From Lachnospiraceae bacterium (GTDB lineage: Bacteria > Bacillota > Clostridia > Lachnospirales > Lachnospiraceae): a DNA stretch of 64,000 bases. This document shows, in pieces, positions 35,838-43,922 of this stretch. Numbering within the stretch: position 1 is the stretch's first letter; every line of letters starts with the position of its first letter. Location of the stretch: contig JAFYGB010000010.1 in the NCBI GenBank assembly GCA_017543445.1, positions 62,001 to 126,000 on the forward strand, written 5' to 3'. The translations under genes and the position numbers were made by a program. The notes below the pieces were generated by a model. It searched no databases and was not told where the DNA came from. It was given only the letters and a program-made list of their open reading frames with translations.

Positions 35838-35871
35838 ATGAGGCAGGGCCGCGGCTGCGGCTCTGCCTCAT
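35838..35871. terminator. Bidirectional hairpin between convergent genes
   Basis: ATGAGGCAGGGCCGC (35838-35852) pairs with GCGGCTCTGCCTCAT (35857-35871) with one wobble and a 4-base loop. It sits between the convergent HTH gene and the minus-strand membrane gene. The T-run is weak on both sides. Confidence 0.65.
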
Positions 35872-35892
35872 GGTTCATGTATTCTCGCTAAG

Positions 35893-36132
35893 TTATTTCG
35901 CCAGTTTCTTCAGGAAGATCAGGATCGCCAGAATGATACCGATCACGCAATATGCCCAAACGATGGTACCTGCGATACCGACCAGAAGATTAACGATCGG
36001 GATCTTGCTTAAAACTGCTAACAGGATACCGAAGATGACGCTGGCTACGAGGTAGCAAACGATGGAGATCAACAGACCCATCGGGGTATCAGAACCTGCG
36101 CTTAACGGGAAAAAGGGTAACAATGCTTTCAT
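35893..36132 (-). CDS. Small two-helix membrane protein, unknown function
   Basis: 79 residues with a short amphipathic start (MKALLPFFPLSAGS) and two long hydrophobic stretches: LISIVCYLVASVIFGILLAVL and the C-terminal VNLLVGIAGTIVWAYCVIGIILAILIFL, ending in KKLAK. AAGGAGGT before the ATG is a near-perfect ribosome site, and a good promoter lies upstream, so this is a real gene. Similar tiny membrane proteins are common in clostridia without known role. It is divergent from the antiporter gene. Confidence 0.75.
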   Translation of the reverse strand: MKALLPFFPLSAGSDTPMGLLISIVCYLVASVIFGILLAVLSKIPIVNLLVGIAGTIVWAYCVIGIILAILIFLKKLAK

Positions 36133-36165
36133 AACTGCACCTCCTTATGTATTACTCCTGCCATC

Positions 36166-36193
36166 ATTTTACCACATTTTTCGCAGGTGTAAA
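36166..36193 (-). promoter_or_regulatory. Promoter for the small membrane protein (leftward)
   Basis: On the minus strand TTTACA (36193-36188) and TAAAAT (36171-36166) are separated by 16 bases, about 35 bases before the ATG at 36132. Confidence 0.6.
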
Positions 36194-36224
36194 TGGCAGG
36201 ATTGTATTTTTTCATGTATTATCA

Positions 36225-36253
36225 TTGACTTTTGTCTGTGGAACGTGTACAAT
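36225..36253 (+). promoter_or_regulatory. Promoter for the cation:proton antiporter
   Basis: TTGACT (36225-36230) and TACAAT (36248-36253) with a 17-base spacer. It is back to back with the leftward promoter at 36166-36193 and predicts a ~100-nt leader before ATG 36360. Confidence 0.7.
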
Positions 36254-36359
36254 GGGAAATCGTACAATTTAGGTTTAACTCACCGCGATGGGCGCACATT
36301 TGTGCGTGCAGGGCTCACGTGCGAGCTTTGTTTTAGCGATGAAAGGTGGCGTATCATTC

Positions 36360-37577
36360 ATGGATTACGGTATATTTAAGGATCTGGCGATCATATTTGT
36401 GGCCGCTAAGTTTTTGGGAATATTGGCGCGAAAGGTAAAGGCGCCGCAGGTCGTAGGCGAGATCATCGCCGGACTGCTGATCGGACCGACGGTTTTGGGA
36501 CTGGTGGATCAGTCTTCGTTTTTGAACCAGATGGCGGAGATCGGCGTAGTTTTGCTGATGTTTATGGCGGGTCTGGAGACGGACCTGAAGGAACTGATAA
36601 AGACGGGTCCTATGGCGCTTCTGGTAGCGCTTGCGGGTGTGTTCGTACCCCTCGGCGGCGGCTTCTTACTCTCCAGTCTGTTCCACGGTTTCTCGCCGGT
36701 GGGCAGTGAGGAGTTCTTCCGCAACGTATTTATCGGTGTTATCATGACCGCGACTTCGGTCAGCATTACGGTCGAGACGCTGCGTGAGCTCGGTAAACTT
36801 CGCGGTAAGGTCGGAACGACCATCCTGTCTGCGGCGATCATCGACGATGTCATCGGTATTATCGTCATGACCTTCGTGATCGGTTTCCGTGATCCGGAGC
36901 AGGATCCGCTGCGCGTTGTGCTCAACACGGGTCTGTTCTTCGTATTTGCGTTCGTAGTCGGCATCCTGTGCTACTACCTGTTTAAATATCTGGATAAGAG
37001 AAACCCGCACACCCGTCGTGTGCCGATCTACGGCATGGCGCTCTGCTTTGCATTTGCCTATGCGGCAGAAGAGTGGTTCGGCATCGCTGATATCACCGGT
37101 GCCTACATCGCGGGTATCATCCTGTGCAGTATCAAGGACTCGAAATACATCGCGGAGAAGATGGACATCAGTACCTACATGGTATTCGCTCCGGTTTTCT
37201 TCGCCAGTATCGGACTGAAGGCGGACATCAGCGGACTGAACGGGTCCATGATCCTGTTTTCTGCCGGATTTGTGTTCATTGCGTTGATCGCGAAGATTAT
37301 CGGCTGCGGATTAGTGGCGAAATGCTTCCGATTCTCCATGCCAAATTCACTTAAAGTGGGTGTAGGAATGATGACAAGAGGCGAAGTAGCCCTCATTGTG
37401 GCGAGAAAAGGACAGGACGTCGGCCTTCTCGATGCCGTTTATTTCGCGCCGGTCATCCTGCTGATCGTTATCTCGTCCATCGTAACGCCGATCGTGTTGA
37501 AACTCTTGTTTACGAAGTGGCCGGCAGAGCATGGCGAGCAGGAAGCAGCGCCTGCGAAAGCCGCCGAGAACCAGTAA
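36360..37577 (+). CDS. CPA2-type cation:proton antiporter
   Basis: 405 residues, about 12 membrane helices, all in the Na+/H+ exchanger fold. Typical elements: KAPQVVGEIIAGLLIGPTVLG near the N terminus, VVLLMFMAGLETDL, the paired ion-binding aspartates in SAAIIDDVIGI (~155), and MMTRGEVALIVARKGQ near the end. No TrkA-N regulatory domain, so it is nearer the plain Kef/GerN/NapA-like antiporters. The ATG at 36360 gives a normal family start; an earlier in-frame ATG at 36288 lies within the leader. Exports Na+ or K+ in exchange for protons. Confidence 0.9.
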   Translation: MDYGIFKDLAIIFVAAKFLGILARKVKAPQVVGEIIAGLLIGPTVLGLVDQSSFLNQMAEIGVVLLMFMAGLETDLKELIKTGPMALLVALAGVFVPLGGGFLLSSLFHGFSPVGSEEFFRNVFIGVIMTATSVSITVETLRELGKLRGKVGTTILSAAIIDDVIGIIVMTFVIGFRDPEQDPLRVVLNTGLFFVFAFVVGILCYYLFKYLDKRNPHTRRVPIYGMALCFAFAYAAEEWFGIADITGAYIAGIILCSIKDSKYIAEKMDISTYMVFAPVFFASIGLKADISGLNGSMILFSAGFVFIALIAKIIGCGLVAKCFRFSMPNSLKVGVGMMTRGEVALIVARKGQDVGLLDAVYFAPVILLIVISSIVTPIVLKLLFTKWPAEHGEQEAAPAKAAENQ

Positions 37578-37628
37578 CAGCATCTTAGACCGACGACCAG
37601 CACGAAAACCGATGAAGGAGGGACTTCC

Positions 37629-38804
37629 ATGCGGCTTGCGATCTACGACAACATCATAACCGTCGTGCTTACGATCGCCGCCTGCATTTGGGGACGGTTT
37701 CCTTCCCTGTGTGTGATCGCGGGCGCCGCGCTTTTGGTTTTGTTTTCGCTCGCCTGTGTGGATGAGAATGACAGCCTGTACATCCGCCTGCTTCAGTGGA
37801 TCTTCATCGCCTGCTTCGGCGTTGCCACGCAGCAGTTTTTCGCGTGCAGTCTGTACGCCATTTGGAAAGAAAAGAAACTCCCGCTTCGCTTTGCGAGCGC
37901 CGGAGTCGTTTATATCATTATTACCGTGATCTTCACGAAGGGGGCGGCCCGTCTTGCGAAATGCATCCTGGGCCTCCTTTTGATGTATGCATTGGCCGCG
38001 CTATTCTACGCCGGACGCCGCCTGCTCGAGTGGACGCAGAAGAAAAGCGCCGAGGCGCAGAACCAGATCCTCATCTCGAATATTCGGGAAATGCATGAGA
38101 AGGAGCTGAACCGAAAGCTGGTCCTTCAGAACTATATGGCGGATAAAAACGCGCGTCTGATGGAGCGAGAGACGATCAGCCGCAACATCCACAACAGCGT
38201 AGGACACTCCATCACGGCGGCGGTCATGACCCTCGACGCTGCGGACATGCTCTTCGATGTGTCGCCGGAGGACGCGCGTCAGAAGGTCAATGATGCGAAC
38301 GAGCGGATCCGCGGCAGCCTGGAGTCGATCCGGCGTGCGGTGCGGGTGATGGACGAAGAGGCACAGGAGGTGTCGCTTTCGGATTTTTTGTGTGAGGTTG
38401 AGACGGTGGCGGACCGTTTTGTCACCGACACGACGATGCGGGCGGACATCCTGGCGCCGGACCCGGTGCCGGAACTCATGCTTCCCCATGAGCATGTGGA
38501 ATTTCTGATCGGCGCGCTGCAGGAGTTTTTGACGAACGGTGCGAAGCACGGGCATGCGGATCATTTCCTGATCCGCGTTTCGGCGGACTCGGCGAACCTG
38601 CGCCTGGAAGTAAAAGATAACGGGCGATCGGATGCATTTTCCGAGGAAAATGCGAGACAGATGATCGAACAGGGCTTCGGTTTAAAGAAGATCGAGTCCT
38701 ATGTGAAGAACGCCGGCGGGGCGTGCAAGTTTACGAATGAAGAAGGCTTCCGGGCGATGGTAACATTGCCCGTGATCCATGAGGAAGAAGGAGGTGCGCT
38801 ATGA
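37629..38804 (+). CDS. NarL/LiaS-type sensor histidine kinase
   Basis: N-terminal ~130 residues form about five membrane helices with very short loops, suggesting intramembrane sensing. A coiled-coil stretch (~137-178) leads to a HisKA_3 domain with RNIHNSVGHSITA (phospho-acceptor His188), and an HATPase domain with FLTNGAKHGHADHF, VKDNGRSD and EQGFGLKKIESY. 391 aa. The stop overlaps the response regulator start (ATGA), so the two are translated together. The permease-ATPase-permease set that follows is a plausible target or partner. Confidence 0.9.
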   Translation: MRLAIYDNIITVVLTIAACIWGRFPSLCVIAGAALLVLFSLACVDENDSLYIRLLQWIFIACFGVATQQFFACSLYAIWKEKKLPLRFASAGVVYIIITVIFTKGAARLAKCILGLLLMYALAALFYAGRRLLEWTQKKSAEAQNQILISNIREMHEKELNRKLVLQNYMADKNARLMERETISRNIHNSVGHSITAAVMTLDAADMLFDVSPEDARQKVNDANERIRGSLESIRRAVRVMDEEAQEVSLSDFLCEVETVADRFVTDTTMRADILAPDPVPELMLPHEHVEFLIGALQEFLTNGAKHGHADHFLIRVSADSANLRLEVKDNGRSDAFSEENARQMIEQGFGLKKIESYVKNAGGACKFTNEEGFRAMVTLPVIHEEEGGAL

Positions 38805-39472
38805 TACGGGTGCTTTTGGTGGATGACGAGACGCTGCTTTTGGACAGTCTGGAGATCATCCTTACACTGAACCAGATGGAAGTGGTTGCGAAGGCGCACG
38901 ACGGGCGCGAGGCGCTGGAGATCCTTACGGAGAAGACCTGCGATATCGCACTGGTCGACCTGAATATGAAGGGGATGGGCGGAATCGAGCTCATCGGGGA
39001 GCTTAAGCAGAAGCATCCCGAGGTGAAGATCCTGGTGCTCACCACGTTTTATGACGATAAGAACATTACGGACGCCATCGCGGGCGGCGCGGACGGATAC
39101 CTGTTGAAGGACAGCGGGAAGGACGCGATCCTGGGCGCGGTGCGGCAGATCATCGGCGGCGTGAATGTCCTGGATCCGAAGGTCATGCAGCGGCTGACCC
39201 AGCTGATGACGCAGAATGCGGCGCGTGGCGCGGCGGGCGCGGCTACGCAGGGCGAGGCAGATTCGAAAGATAAGAAAGCATTGACCGATCTGCCAGAGCT
39301 GACGGAGCGCGAGAAGGAGATCTGCGCGCTGATGGTGGACGGACTGGATAACAAGCAGATCGCGAAGAAACTGTACATTTCGGAAGGTACCGTGAAGAAT
39401 TATATATCCGGGATCTACGATAAGACGGGCATCCACGACCGGGTGAAACTGATCGTGGAACTGCGGGGATAG
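38801..39472 (+). CDS. NarL/LuxR-family response regulator
   Basis: Receiver domain VLLVDDETLLLDSL with phospho-acceptor Asp53 (ALVDLNMKGMGG), switch Thr in VLTTFYDD and Lys in YLLKDSG; a linker rich in Ala/Gly (~143-160); then a LuxR HTH (LTEREKEICALMVDGLDNKQIAKKLYISEGTVKNYISGIYDKTG). 223 aa. Cotranscribed with the kinase at 37629 by a four-base overlap and followed by a terminator, so the ABC genes downstream are a separate transcript. Confidence 0.93.
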   Translation: MIRVLLVDDETLLLDSLEIILTLNQMEVVAKAHDGREALEILTEKTCDIALVDLNMKGMGGIELIGELKQKHPEVKILVLTTFYDDKNITDAIAGGADGYLLKDSGKDAILGAVRQIIGGVNVLDPKVMQRLTQLMTQNAARGAAGAATQGEADSKDKKALTDLPELTEREKEICALMVDGLDNKQIAKKLYISEGTVKNYISGIYDKTGIHDRVKLIVELRG

Positions 39473-39497
39473 AGGCGAGATCGCATATGTATGAATT

Positions 39498-39542
39498 GTG
39501 GCTGTGGTCATGGGTAAGATATGACCGCAGTCACTTTTGTTT
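39498..39542 (+). terminator. Intrinsic terminator after the two-component operon
   Basis: GTGGCTGTGGTCAT (39498-39511) pairs with ATGACCGCAGTCAC (39521-39534) with two wobbles; TTTTGTTTT follows. It separates the response regulator from the ABC genes. Confidence 0.8.
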
Positions 39543-39557
39543 TGCGAAAACGTCCCG

Positions 39558-39563
39558 TATAAT
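39558..39563 (+). promoter_or_regulatory. -10 element before the permease-ATPase-permease operon
   Basis: A consensus TATAAT at 39558-39563, about 53 bases before ATG 39616. The -35 region (around TTTGTT, 39535-39540) is poor, as expected for an activator-dependent promoter; the adjacent response regulator is a candidate activator, by position only. Confidence 0.5.
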
Positions 39564-39615
39564 AGGGGCATAAACGGCGCAGGCCGCTTATCACGAAGAA
39601 AGGAAGACTTAAGAG

Positions 39616-40749
39616 ATGATGGGTCATTTATCCGCGGGCAAGTTCATAAAGAACAACAAAAAGCAGGTTGCGGTGATCATCGTGGCGCTGATCCTGAGCG
39701 TCATGGGCATGTATGTGGTCGGAGCGATCCTGGCGTCGACGCGCGAGAGTTTCCGTCCGATCCTGATCGACGCAACGAAGCGGCAGATATACTTAGAACT
39801 TTCCGACGAGACGCTCTGGACGGCGGCGCCGGACGCGGGCGACACACGCGGGGAGAAATACAGCGCGATCAAACAGGAACTGGAGAAGTTGCCGGAGGTG
39901 GAGATGGTGCGCCTCAGCGAGTGGACGCAGTTTTCCATCGCCGCGTTGGTCGGAAACCTGGGGTCGGAGATGCCGCTCCTGAAACCGGACGACATTCCGA
40001 CATATTTGGACCACATGAAGAGTAAACTGGTGGACGGGCGTCTGCCGGAGGACGATTTCGAACTCGCGCTGGACTCCGCGGTGATGCGAAATCGCGGATA
40101 TAAGATCGGCGATAAACTGGGCAATAACCTCTGGACCATCGTCGGTATCGTGGAGGGCCCGTACATGTCCTGCGTCGGAACGACGGCGCACGGAAATAAC
40201 TATGGTTACGGTCTGATCATATTGACCGATGAAACGGTAGGAAGCGCGGAGGAACTGTTTGCGAAGGCAGGCATCCAGCTGACGAACCTGGACCGCATTT
40301 CCAGCGACGCAAAGAAGGGCGCCGAGCTGTTCCAGGTGGAAGTCGTGGACCAGATCGACGGAGCGCTGACAGGCATTTGCCTGGGTGTGATCATCCTGGT
40401 GGCGATCTCGGTAACGGTCGCGTACAATTCGTACATGCGAAACCGCATCAATGAGTACTGCCTGTACGCGTCGCTCGGGTATTCGCGCATGGAGGTCTAC
40501 CAGATGATGCTGAAGGAGATCGCGATCCTGTTCGGCACGGGTATCTTGCTGGGCTTCGCTCTGTCCGGCGGCGTGATCTACCTGATCGACATGCTCATCC
40601 TGCACCCGAAGGGCCTGATCCCGGTGTATATCGAGCCTCGGCAGTTTTCATGGATCTGCGCTGCGATGGCGGCCGTGATCGGTGTTTTGCAATTCCCCGC
40701 GCTCCTGTCTGTACACAGGATCCGGACGATCGATAAGATGGAGGACTAA
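39616..40749 (+). CDS. FtsX-like ABC transporter permease
   Basis: 377 residues. One helix near the N terminus (VAVIIVALILSVMGMYVVGAIL), a ~230-residue extracytoplasmic domain, then three C-terminal helices with NRINEYCLYASLGYSRMEVYQMMLKEI between the first two, the FtsX/MacB permease pattern. Forms a complex with the ATPase at 40752 and the permease at 41437, which share the order permease-ATPase-permease with 2- and 10-base gaps. Role: likely peptide or lipoprotein export/extraction, or drug resistance. Confidence 0.85.
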   Translation: MMGHLSAGKFIKNNKKQVAVIIVALILSVMGMYVVGAILASTRESFRPILIDATKRQIYLELSDETLWTAAPDAGDTRGEKYSAIKQELEKLPEVEMVRLSEWTQFSIAALVGNLGSEMPLLKPDDIPTYLDHMKSKLVDGRLPEDDFELALDSAVMRNRGYKIGDKLGNNLWTIVGIVEGPYMSCVGTTAHGNNYGYGLIILTDETVGSAEELFAKAGIQLTNLDRISSDAKKGAELFQVEVVDQIDGALTGICLGVIILVAISVTVAYNSYMRNRINEYCLYASLGYSRMEVYQMMLKEIAILFGTGILLGFALSGGVIYLIDMLILHPKGLIPVYIEPRQFSWICAAMAAVIGVLQFPALLSVHRIRTIDKMED

Positions 40750-40751
40750 TC

Positions 40752-41426
40752 ATGTTTGAGATAAAGAATGTAAGTATGATCTATGATATGGACAGCGATG
40801 AAAAGATGTACGCGCTGAGCAATGTGGACCTGTCGCTCCCGGATCACGGACTGGTCGGGATCATCGGCCCGTCCGGCAGTGGTAAGAGCACGCTCATGTA
40901 CTGCCTGTCGACGCTGAAGGCGCCGACGGAGGGAAGCATCGCATACAACGGCGAGGAGCTCACGACGCTCACGCCGGCGAAACGCGAGACGCTTCGTCGC
41001 CGCAAGTTCGGTTTCATTTTCCAGAAGCACTACCTGGTACCCTATATGAACGCGTACGACAACTGCGTCGTGGCGGCGCTGCCCGGCGACTCGGGCTGCA
41101 AGGAGCGCGCGAAGAAACTGATGGGGCGCCTCGGGCTTCGTGAGAAGGAGTTCGGAAAACGCCCGTCGAAGCTCTCCGGCGGACAGTGCCAGAGAGTCGC
41201 TATCGCCCGTTCGCTGATCAATTCGCCCGAGGTCGTGTTCGCGGACGAACCGACGGCCTCGCTCGATCATGAGAATGCGTTCAATGTGATGCGCGTGCTG
41301 CGGGAATACGCCGATGAGCACCTAGTCCTGGTCGTTACACACGACCGCTCGATCCTGAAGGATACCGACCGGATCATCGAGATCTGGGACGGACGGATCA
41401 GTTCGGTAAAGGACACAGAAAAGTGA
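40752..41426 (+). CDS. ABC transporter ATP-binding protein (LolD/MacB type)
   Basis: 224 residues. Walker A GPSGSGKSTLMYCLS (~40-54), Q-loop FIFQKHYLVPYM, signature KLSGGQCQRVAIARSL, Walker B VVFADEPTASLDHEN and H-loop VVTHDRS, all intact. Serves the two FtsX-like permeases that flank it. Starts two bases after the first permease's stop codon. Confidence 0.92.
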   Translation: MFEIKNVSMIYDMDSDEKMYALSNVDLSLPDHGLVGIIGPSGSGKSTLMYCLSTLKAPTEGSIAYNGEELTTLTPAKRETLRRRKFGFIFQKHYLVPYMNAYDNCVVAALPGDSGCKERAKKLMGRLGLREKEFGKRPSKLSGGQCQRVAIARSLINSPEVVFADEPTASLDHENAFNVMRVLREYADEHLVLVVTHDRSILKDTDRIIEIWDGRISSVKDTEK

Positions 41427-41436
41427 GGGACAGACG

Positions 41437-42546
41437 ATGACACCGTTTTCAGCATGGTACTACATCAAACAGAATAAAAGCCGGGCTGTCACCGCGGCGA
41501 TCATGTTTCTCCTCTCCGTGGTGCTGCTCGTCGGCGGAAACTTCATCATGAGCTGCGTCTGGGCGGTCGATGAGTCCGCGCAGGAGGCGGACCAGTTCAT
41601 CACGGCGCAGATCATGACGACGGATGAGGAGTATAAGGATTGGGCGGCCTTTTGCGAAGAGATCAGCGCGGATCCGAAACTGCAGGTATTTGCCTCCTCC
41701 GGAGCCGGGCATGGCGCTATGGAATACGGGTCGGCCATGGGCATCACCATCGGCGGCAATGCGATGGTATTTACCTCGAAGGCGGAGATGGAGGAAGCAT
41801 TTCGGATCATGGGAATCGACTGCGACCTGACGAACGTGCACGACTACGGACTGGTCTTAAGTTCGATGTACGCGAAGTCGGCGGAAACCAAGGGCGTGTC
41901 GGTCGGTGACGTGCTGGATCCTTCATTTTCCTCGGCGTTCGACCGCGCATATACCGTCGACGCGATCTACGAGGGCAATGAATGTATTCTGTTTTATTTG
42001 ATCGAGAGTGAAGCTTACCATGACGGCCGCATCTACATCCATGGAAAAGACATGGACCGCCCGCAGTTGAAACAATATTTGAAGGATCTGATCGGCGACC
42101 GTAAGGTGGCGATCTACGAAAAGTCCATGCGGGAGAACATCGAAGAATTCTTCCAGATCTTCCGTATCGTGTTTTACGCCGTGATCCTTCTGATCGGCGT
42201 GATCCTTTCGGTGACCATATCTTCCTGGTACACCGGCCACTATATGAAGCGGACCTATGAGTTTGGCGTCTACCGCGCCATCGGCCGCTCCCGCGGCGAG
42301 ATCTCCAGGAAGATCGCTTCCGAGATCTTGCTTCAGGATCTGCTGGGCATCCTTGCAGGCGTTCTCCTCGCATTACTGGCGACGTTCTTGCTGAATGAAC
42401 TGGTGTTCCTTCCCTCCGGAGAATATCTCCCGTACGTGAGCCGCATGGGCGTGATCGGAGCCATCGTATGCAACCTGCTGGCTGTGGTCCCGCTGATCTT
42501 CTTCAAGTCCAGGGCCATGAACCGCGCCGACGTGACAGAGTTTTAA
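41437..42546 (+). CDS. FtsX-like ABC transporter permease
   Basis: 369 residues with the same four-helix plan as 39616: first helix in TAAIMFLLSVVLLVGGNFIM, extracytoplasmic domain, then three helices (VFYAVILLIGVILSVTISS, ILAGVLLALLATFLL, GVIGAIVCNLLAVVPLIFF). The inter-helix loop YEFGVYRAIGRSRGEISRKI is the conserved FtsX coupling segment. Low identity to its partner by eye, so a heterodimer is likely. Followed by a strong terminator that closes the operon. Confidence 0.85.
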   Translation: MTPFSAWYYIKQNKSRAVTAAIMFLLSVVLLVGGNFIMSCVWAVDESAQEADQFITAQIMTTDEEYKDWAAFCEEISADPKLQVFASSGAGHGAMEYGSAMGITIGGNAMVFTSKAEMEEAFRIMGIDCDLTNVHDYGLVLSSMYAKSAETKGVSVGDVLDPSFSSAFDRAYTVDAIYEGNECILFYLIESEAYHDGRIYIHGKDMDRPQLKQYLKDLIGDRKVAIYEKSMRENIEEFFQIFRIVFYAVILLIGVILSVTISSWYTGHYMKRTYEFGVYRAIGRSRGEISRKIASEILLQDLLGILAGVLLALLATFLLNELVFLPSGEYLPYVSRMGVIGAIVCNLLAVVPLIFFKSRAMNRADVTEF

Positions 42547-42557
42547 AAATGTGAAAG

Positions 42558-42598
42558 CAACCAAACCCCGAGAAAACACGGGGATTGGTTGTTTTTTT
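42558..42598 (+). terminator. Intrinsic terminator after the permease-ATPase-permease operon
   Basis: CAACCAAACCCCG (42558-42570) pairs with CGGGGATTGGTTG (42579-42591) with one mismatch, followed by seven T (42592-42598). Confidence 0.9.
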
Positions 42599-42617
42599 GT
42601 TGGGGATTATGTAGTTT

Positions 42618-42656
42618 CGAGGCGCGGGCGGGAGGTGGCGGCCACCAGAAGGAGAC
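42618..42656. repeat. Single copy of the GTGGCGGCCACCA repeat
   Basis: The stretch with TTTCGAGG (42616-42623) and GTGGCGGCCACCAGAA (42635-42650) matches the tandem units at 61.7-61.9 kb. It lies right after the terminator of one ABC operon and before the AT-rich cassette. Confidence 0.55.
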
Positions 42657-42751
42657 GAAATATACAAAAAATTATAGAAATTGGTAATAGAGACCATTAA
42701 AAAGCAACATTTCAAAGAAAATACCTGACATAATGGGTGCAGGAGGATAAA

Positions 42752-42790
42752 ATGGAGTTACACAGGTTGTGTAATCTGAGTAATTCATGA
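42752..42790 (+). CDS. Putative 12-residue leader peptide
   Basis: ATG at 42752 follows AGGAGG (42741-42746) by five bases, an ideal ribosome site, and encodes MELHRLCNLSNS before TGA. The coding bases contain a hairpin TTACAC/GTGTAA (42758-42774). It lies 45 bases before the next ORF. A leader that couples translation to folding of the mRNA is possible, as is chance; no amino-acid run points to classical attenuation. Confidence 0.4.
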   Translation: MELHRLCNLSNS

Positions 42791-42835
42791 TTAACAAACT
42801 GTAAGGGCTTGTAATATAAGGAGGGTTGTAGTAAA

Positions 42836-43003
42836 ATGATAACTAGGTTGTTACTGAAAAACAAAGAATCTGAATCCATGGCGGCATCGAGAAGAAGACT
42901 GGGTATTGTGGTGGCTTTTTTGATCACAATATTTGTTTTTGGTTCGGAGATTCCTGTTTTGCTGCAGGAAAAGTCAGCAGCAGTAAGTACAAAGCGGAAA
43001 TGA
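42836..43003 (+). CDS. Signal-peptide-like ORF, perhaps the 5' part of a frameshifted secreted peptide gene
   Basis: 55 residues: basic RRR then LGIVVAFLITIFVFGSEIPVLL, a good export signal, and a short tail QEKSAAVSTKRK. The ribosome site AAGGAGGG lies 11 bases upstream. Its TGA overlaps the ATG of the next frame (ATGA at 43000-43003). Because a signal peptide with almost no mature part is odd, while the next ORF lacks a signal, I suspect one original gene broken by a frameshift at about 42970-42999. Alternatively two coupled genes. Confidence 0.55.
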   Translation: MITRLLLKNKESESMAASRRRLGIVVAFLITIFVFGSEIPVLLQEKSAAVSTKRK

Positions 43004-43356
43004 GTTTATCATACAGTTCCGGAGGGGATAGGACGGATGCAGGTTTTGCTATTGCGATCATTAAAACCGGCTTGATTTTCACTAAAGATCACCCTGTTGT
43101 ATGTGGATGGATCGATGCATTTTCACAAAATGAATTGCGCTATGCAACGGCATATTGGTTTCATTACACGAAAGCAGGAATCTGTTCTGGCGCATGGCAA
43201 TATTCTAACATGGGTGTGTGGGATTCCTATTATTCTGCAATGGATCCGGGATCCGTGTTTGGAACAAAATGCAGTAAAGTGAAAGTGACCGGAGGAATAA
43301 CGGATTATCCGTATAGCATTTGGTTGAAAAAAGGATCATTGGAATACTCGAAATAA
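43000..43356 (+). CDS. Unrecognised ORF, probable mature part of a secreted peptide
   Basis: 118 residues starting SLSYSSGGDRTDAG, rich in aromatic residues (YATAYWFHYTKAG, YSNMGVWDSYYSAMD) with three Cys. No signal peptide and no ribosome site of its own; start by ATGA overlap with the preceding ORF. In frame, the sequence upstream is open back to 42874 but does not encode a signal. Position before a dedicated ABC transporter suggests a bacteriocin-like or signalling peptide. I could not match it to lactococcin 972 or another named family. Confidence 0.5.
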   Translation: MSLSYSSGGDRTDAGFAIAIIKTGLIFTKDHPVVCGWIDAFSQNELRYATAYWFHYTKAGICSGAWQYSNMGVWDSYYSAMDPGSVFGTKCSKVKVTGGITDYPYSIWLKKGSLEYSK

Positions 43357-43378
43357 TGATCTGAATGGAGGTACATAA

Positions 43379-43834
43379 ATGTCGGCTTTTAGGGCGCATA
43401 AAGCAGTCACACCCGTAGTACTGGGCGCGTTGGCATTGCTCATTGGGATTTTAGCCTTCTTTTATCTGACAGATTTATGTAAAGTGACTGCTTTCAGCAC
43501 GGAATTGTGGCTTGATGGTACTGATATTGAGAACCAATATGTGGATGGGGGATGTAAGACATCCTTTGATCCGGATGAAATGGAATTTGTCATTCGAGGG
43601 ACTGTAGATTTTGGGTCAGTCATCATTCGATGTGTCAATGATGAAGATGGAGCCATATTAGCAGAGTACAGGCTTTCTTCGACATTTGTTGATGGTGAGA
43701 AAACGGAACGAACCAAGACAACGTCTGCGGCGTTTCATTGGGAGTATGAGTGGACTTCGGGAACGAAGTGTTTGATTAAAATCGAATCTTCCAGTTTCCT
43801 TTATCGATACAAACGCATTAAAGAAGGAGTATAA
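43379..43834 (+). CDS. Membrane-anchored extracytoplasmic protein, unknown function
   Basis: 151 residues: short cytoplasmic start, one helix (PVVLGALALLIGILAFFYLTDL), then ~115 residues outside with three Cys and a beta-rich look (EFVIRGTVDFGSVIIRCVND, KTTSAAFHWEYEW). TGGAGG precedes the ATG. Together with the upstream ORFs and the transporter downstream it forms one AT-rich cassette; an immunity or accessory role is conceivable but unproven. Confidence 0.6.
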   Translation: MSAFRAHKAVTPVVLGALALLIGILAFFYLTDLCKVTAFSTELWLDGTDIENQYVDGGCKTSFDPDEMEFVIRGTVDFGSVIIRCVNDEDGAILAEYRLSSTFVDGEKTERTKTTSAAFHWEYEWTSGTKCLIKIESSSFLYRYKRIKEGV

Positions 43835-43845
43835 CTATTCTTTAC

Positions 43846-43873
43846 AAGGACCGCTGATGTTTCAGCGGTCCTT
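43846..43873 (+). terminator. Hairpin between secreted-protein genes and ABC genes
   Basis: AAGGACCGCTGA (43846-43857) pairs perfectly with TCAGCGGTCCTT (43862-43873) across a four-base loop. No long T run follows, so it may reduce rather than stop transcription into the ABC genes. Confidence 0.65.
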
Positions 43874-43922
43874 CAACTAAAGATGTGATTATCAGGAGCT
43901 GCATGAAATATTGGAGGGTAAC

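Noticed and set aside
43000..43356. Lactococcin 972-type bacteriocin
   Set aside because: Context is similar (small ORF plus ABC genes), but the characteristic Gly-rich/aromatic pattern and the large DUF1430-type membrane protein are not seen.
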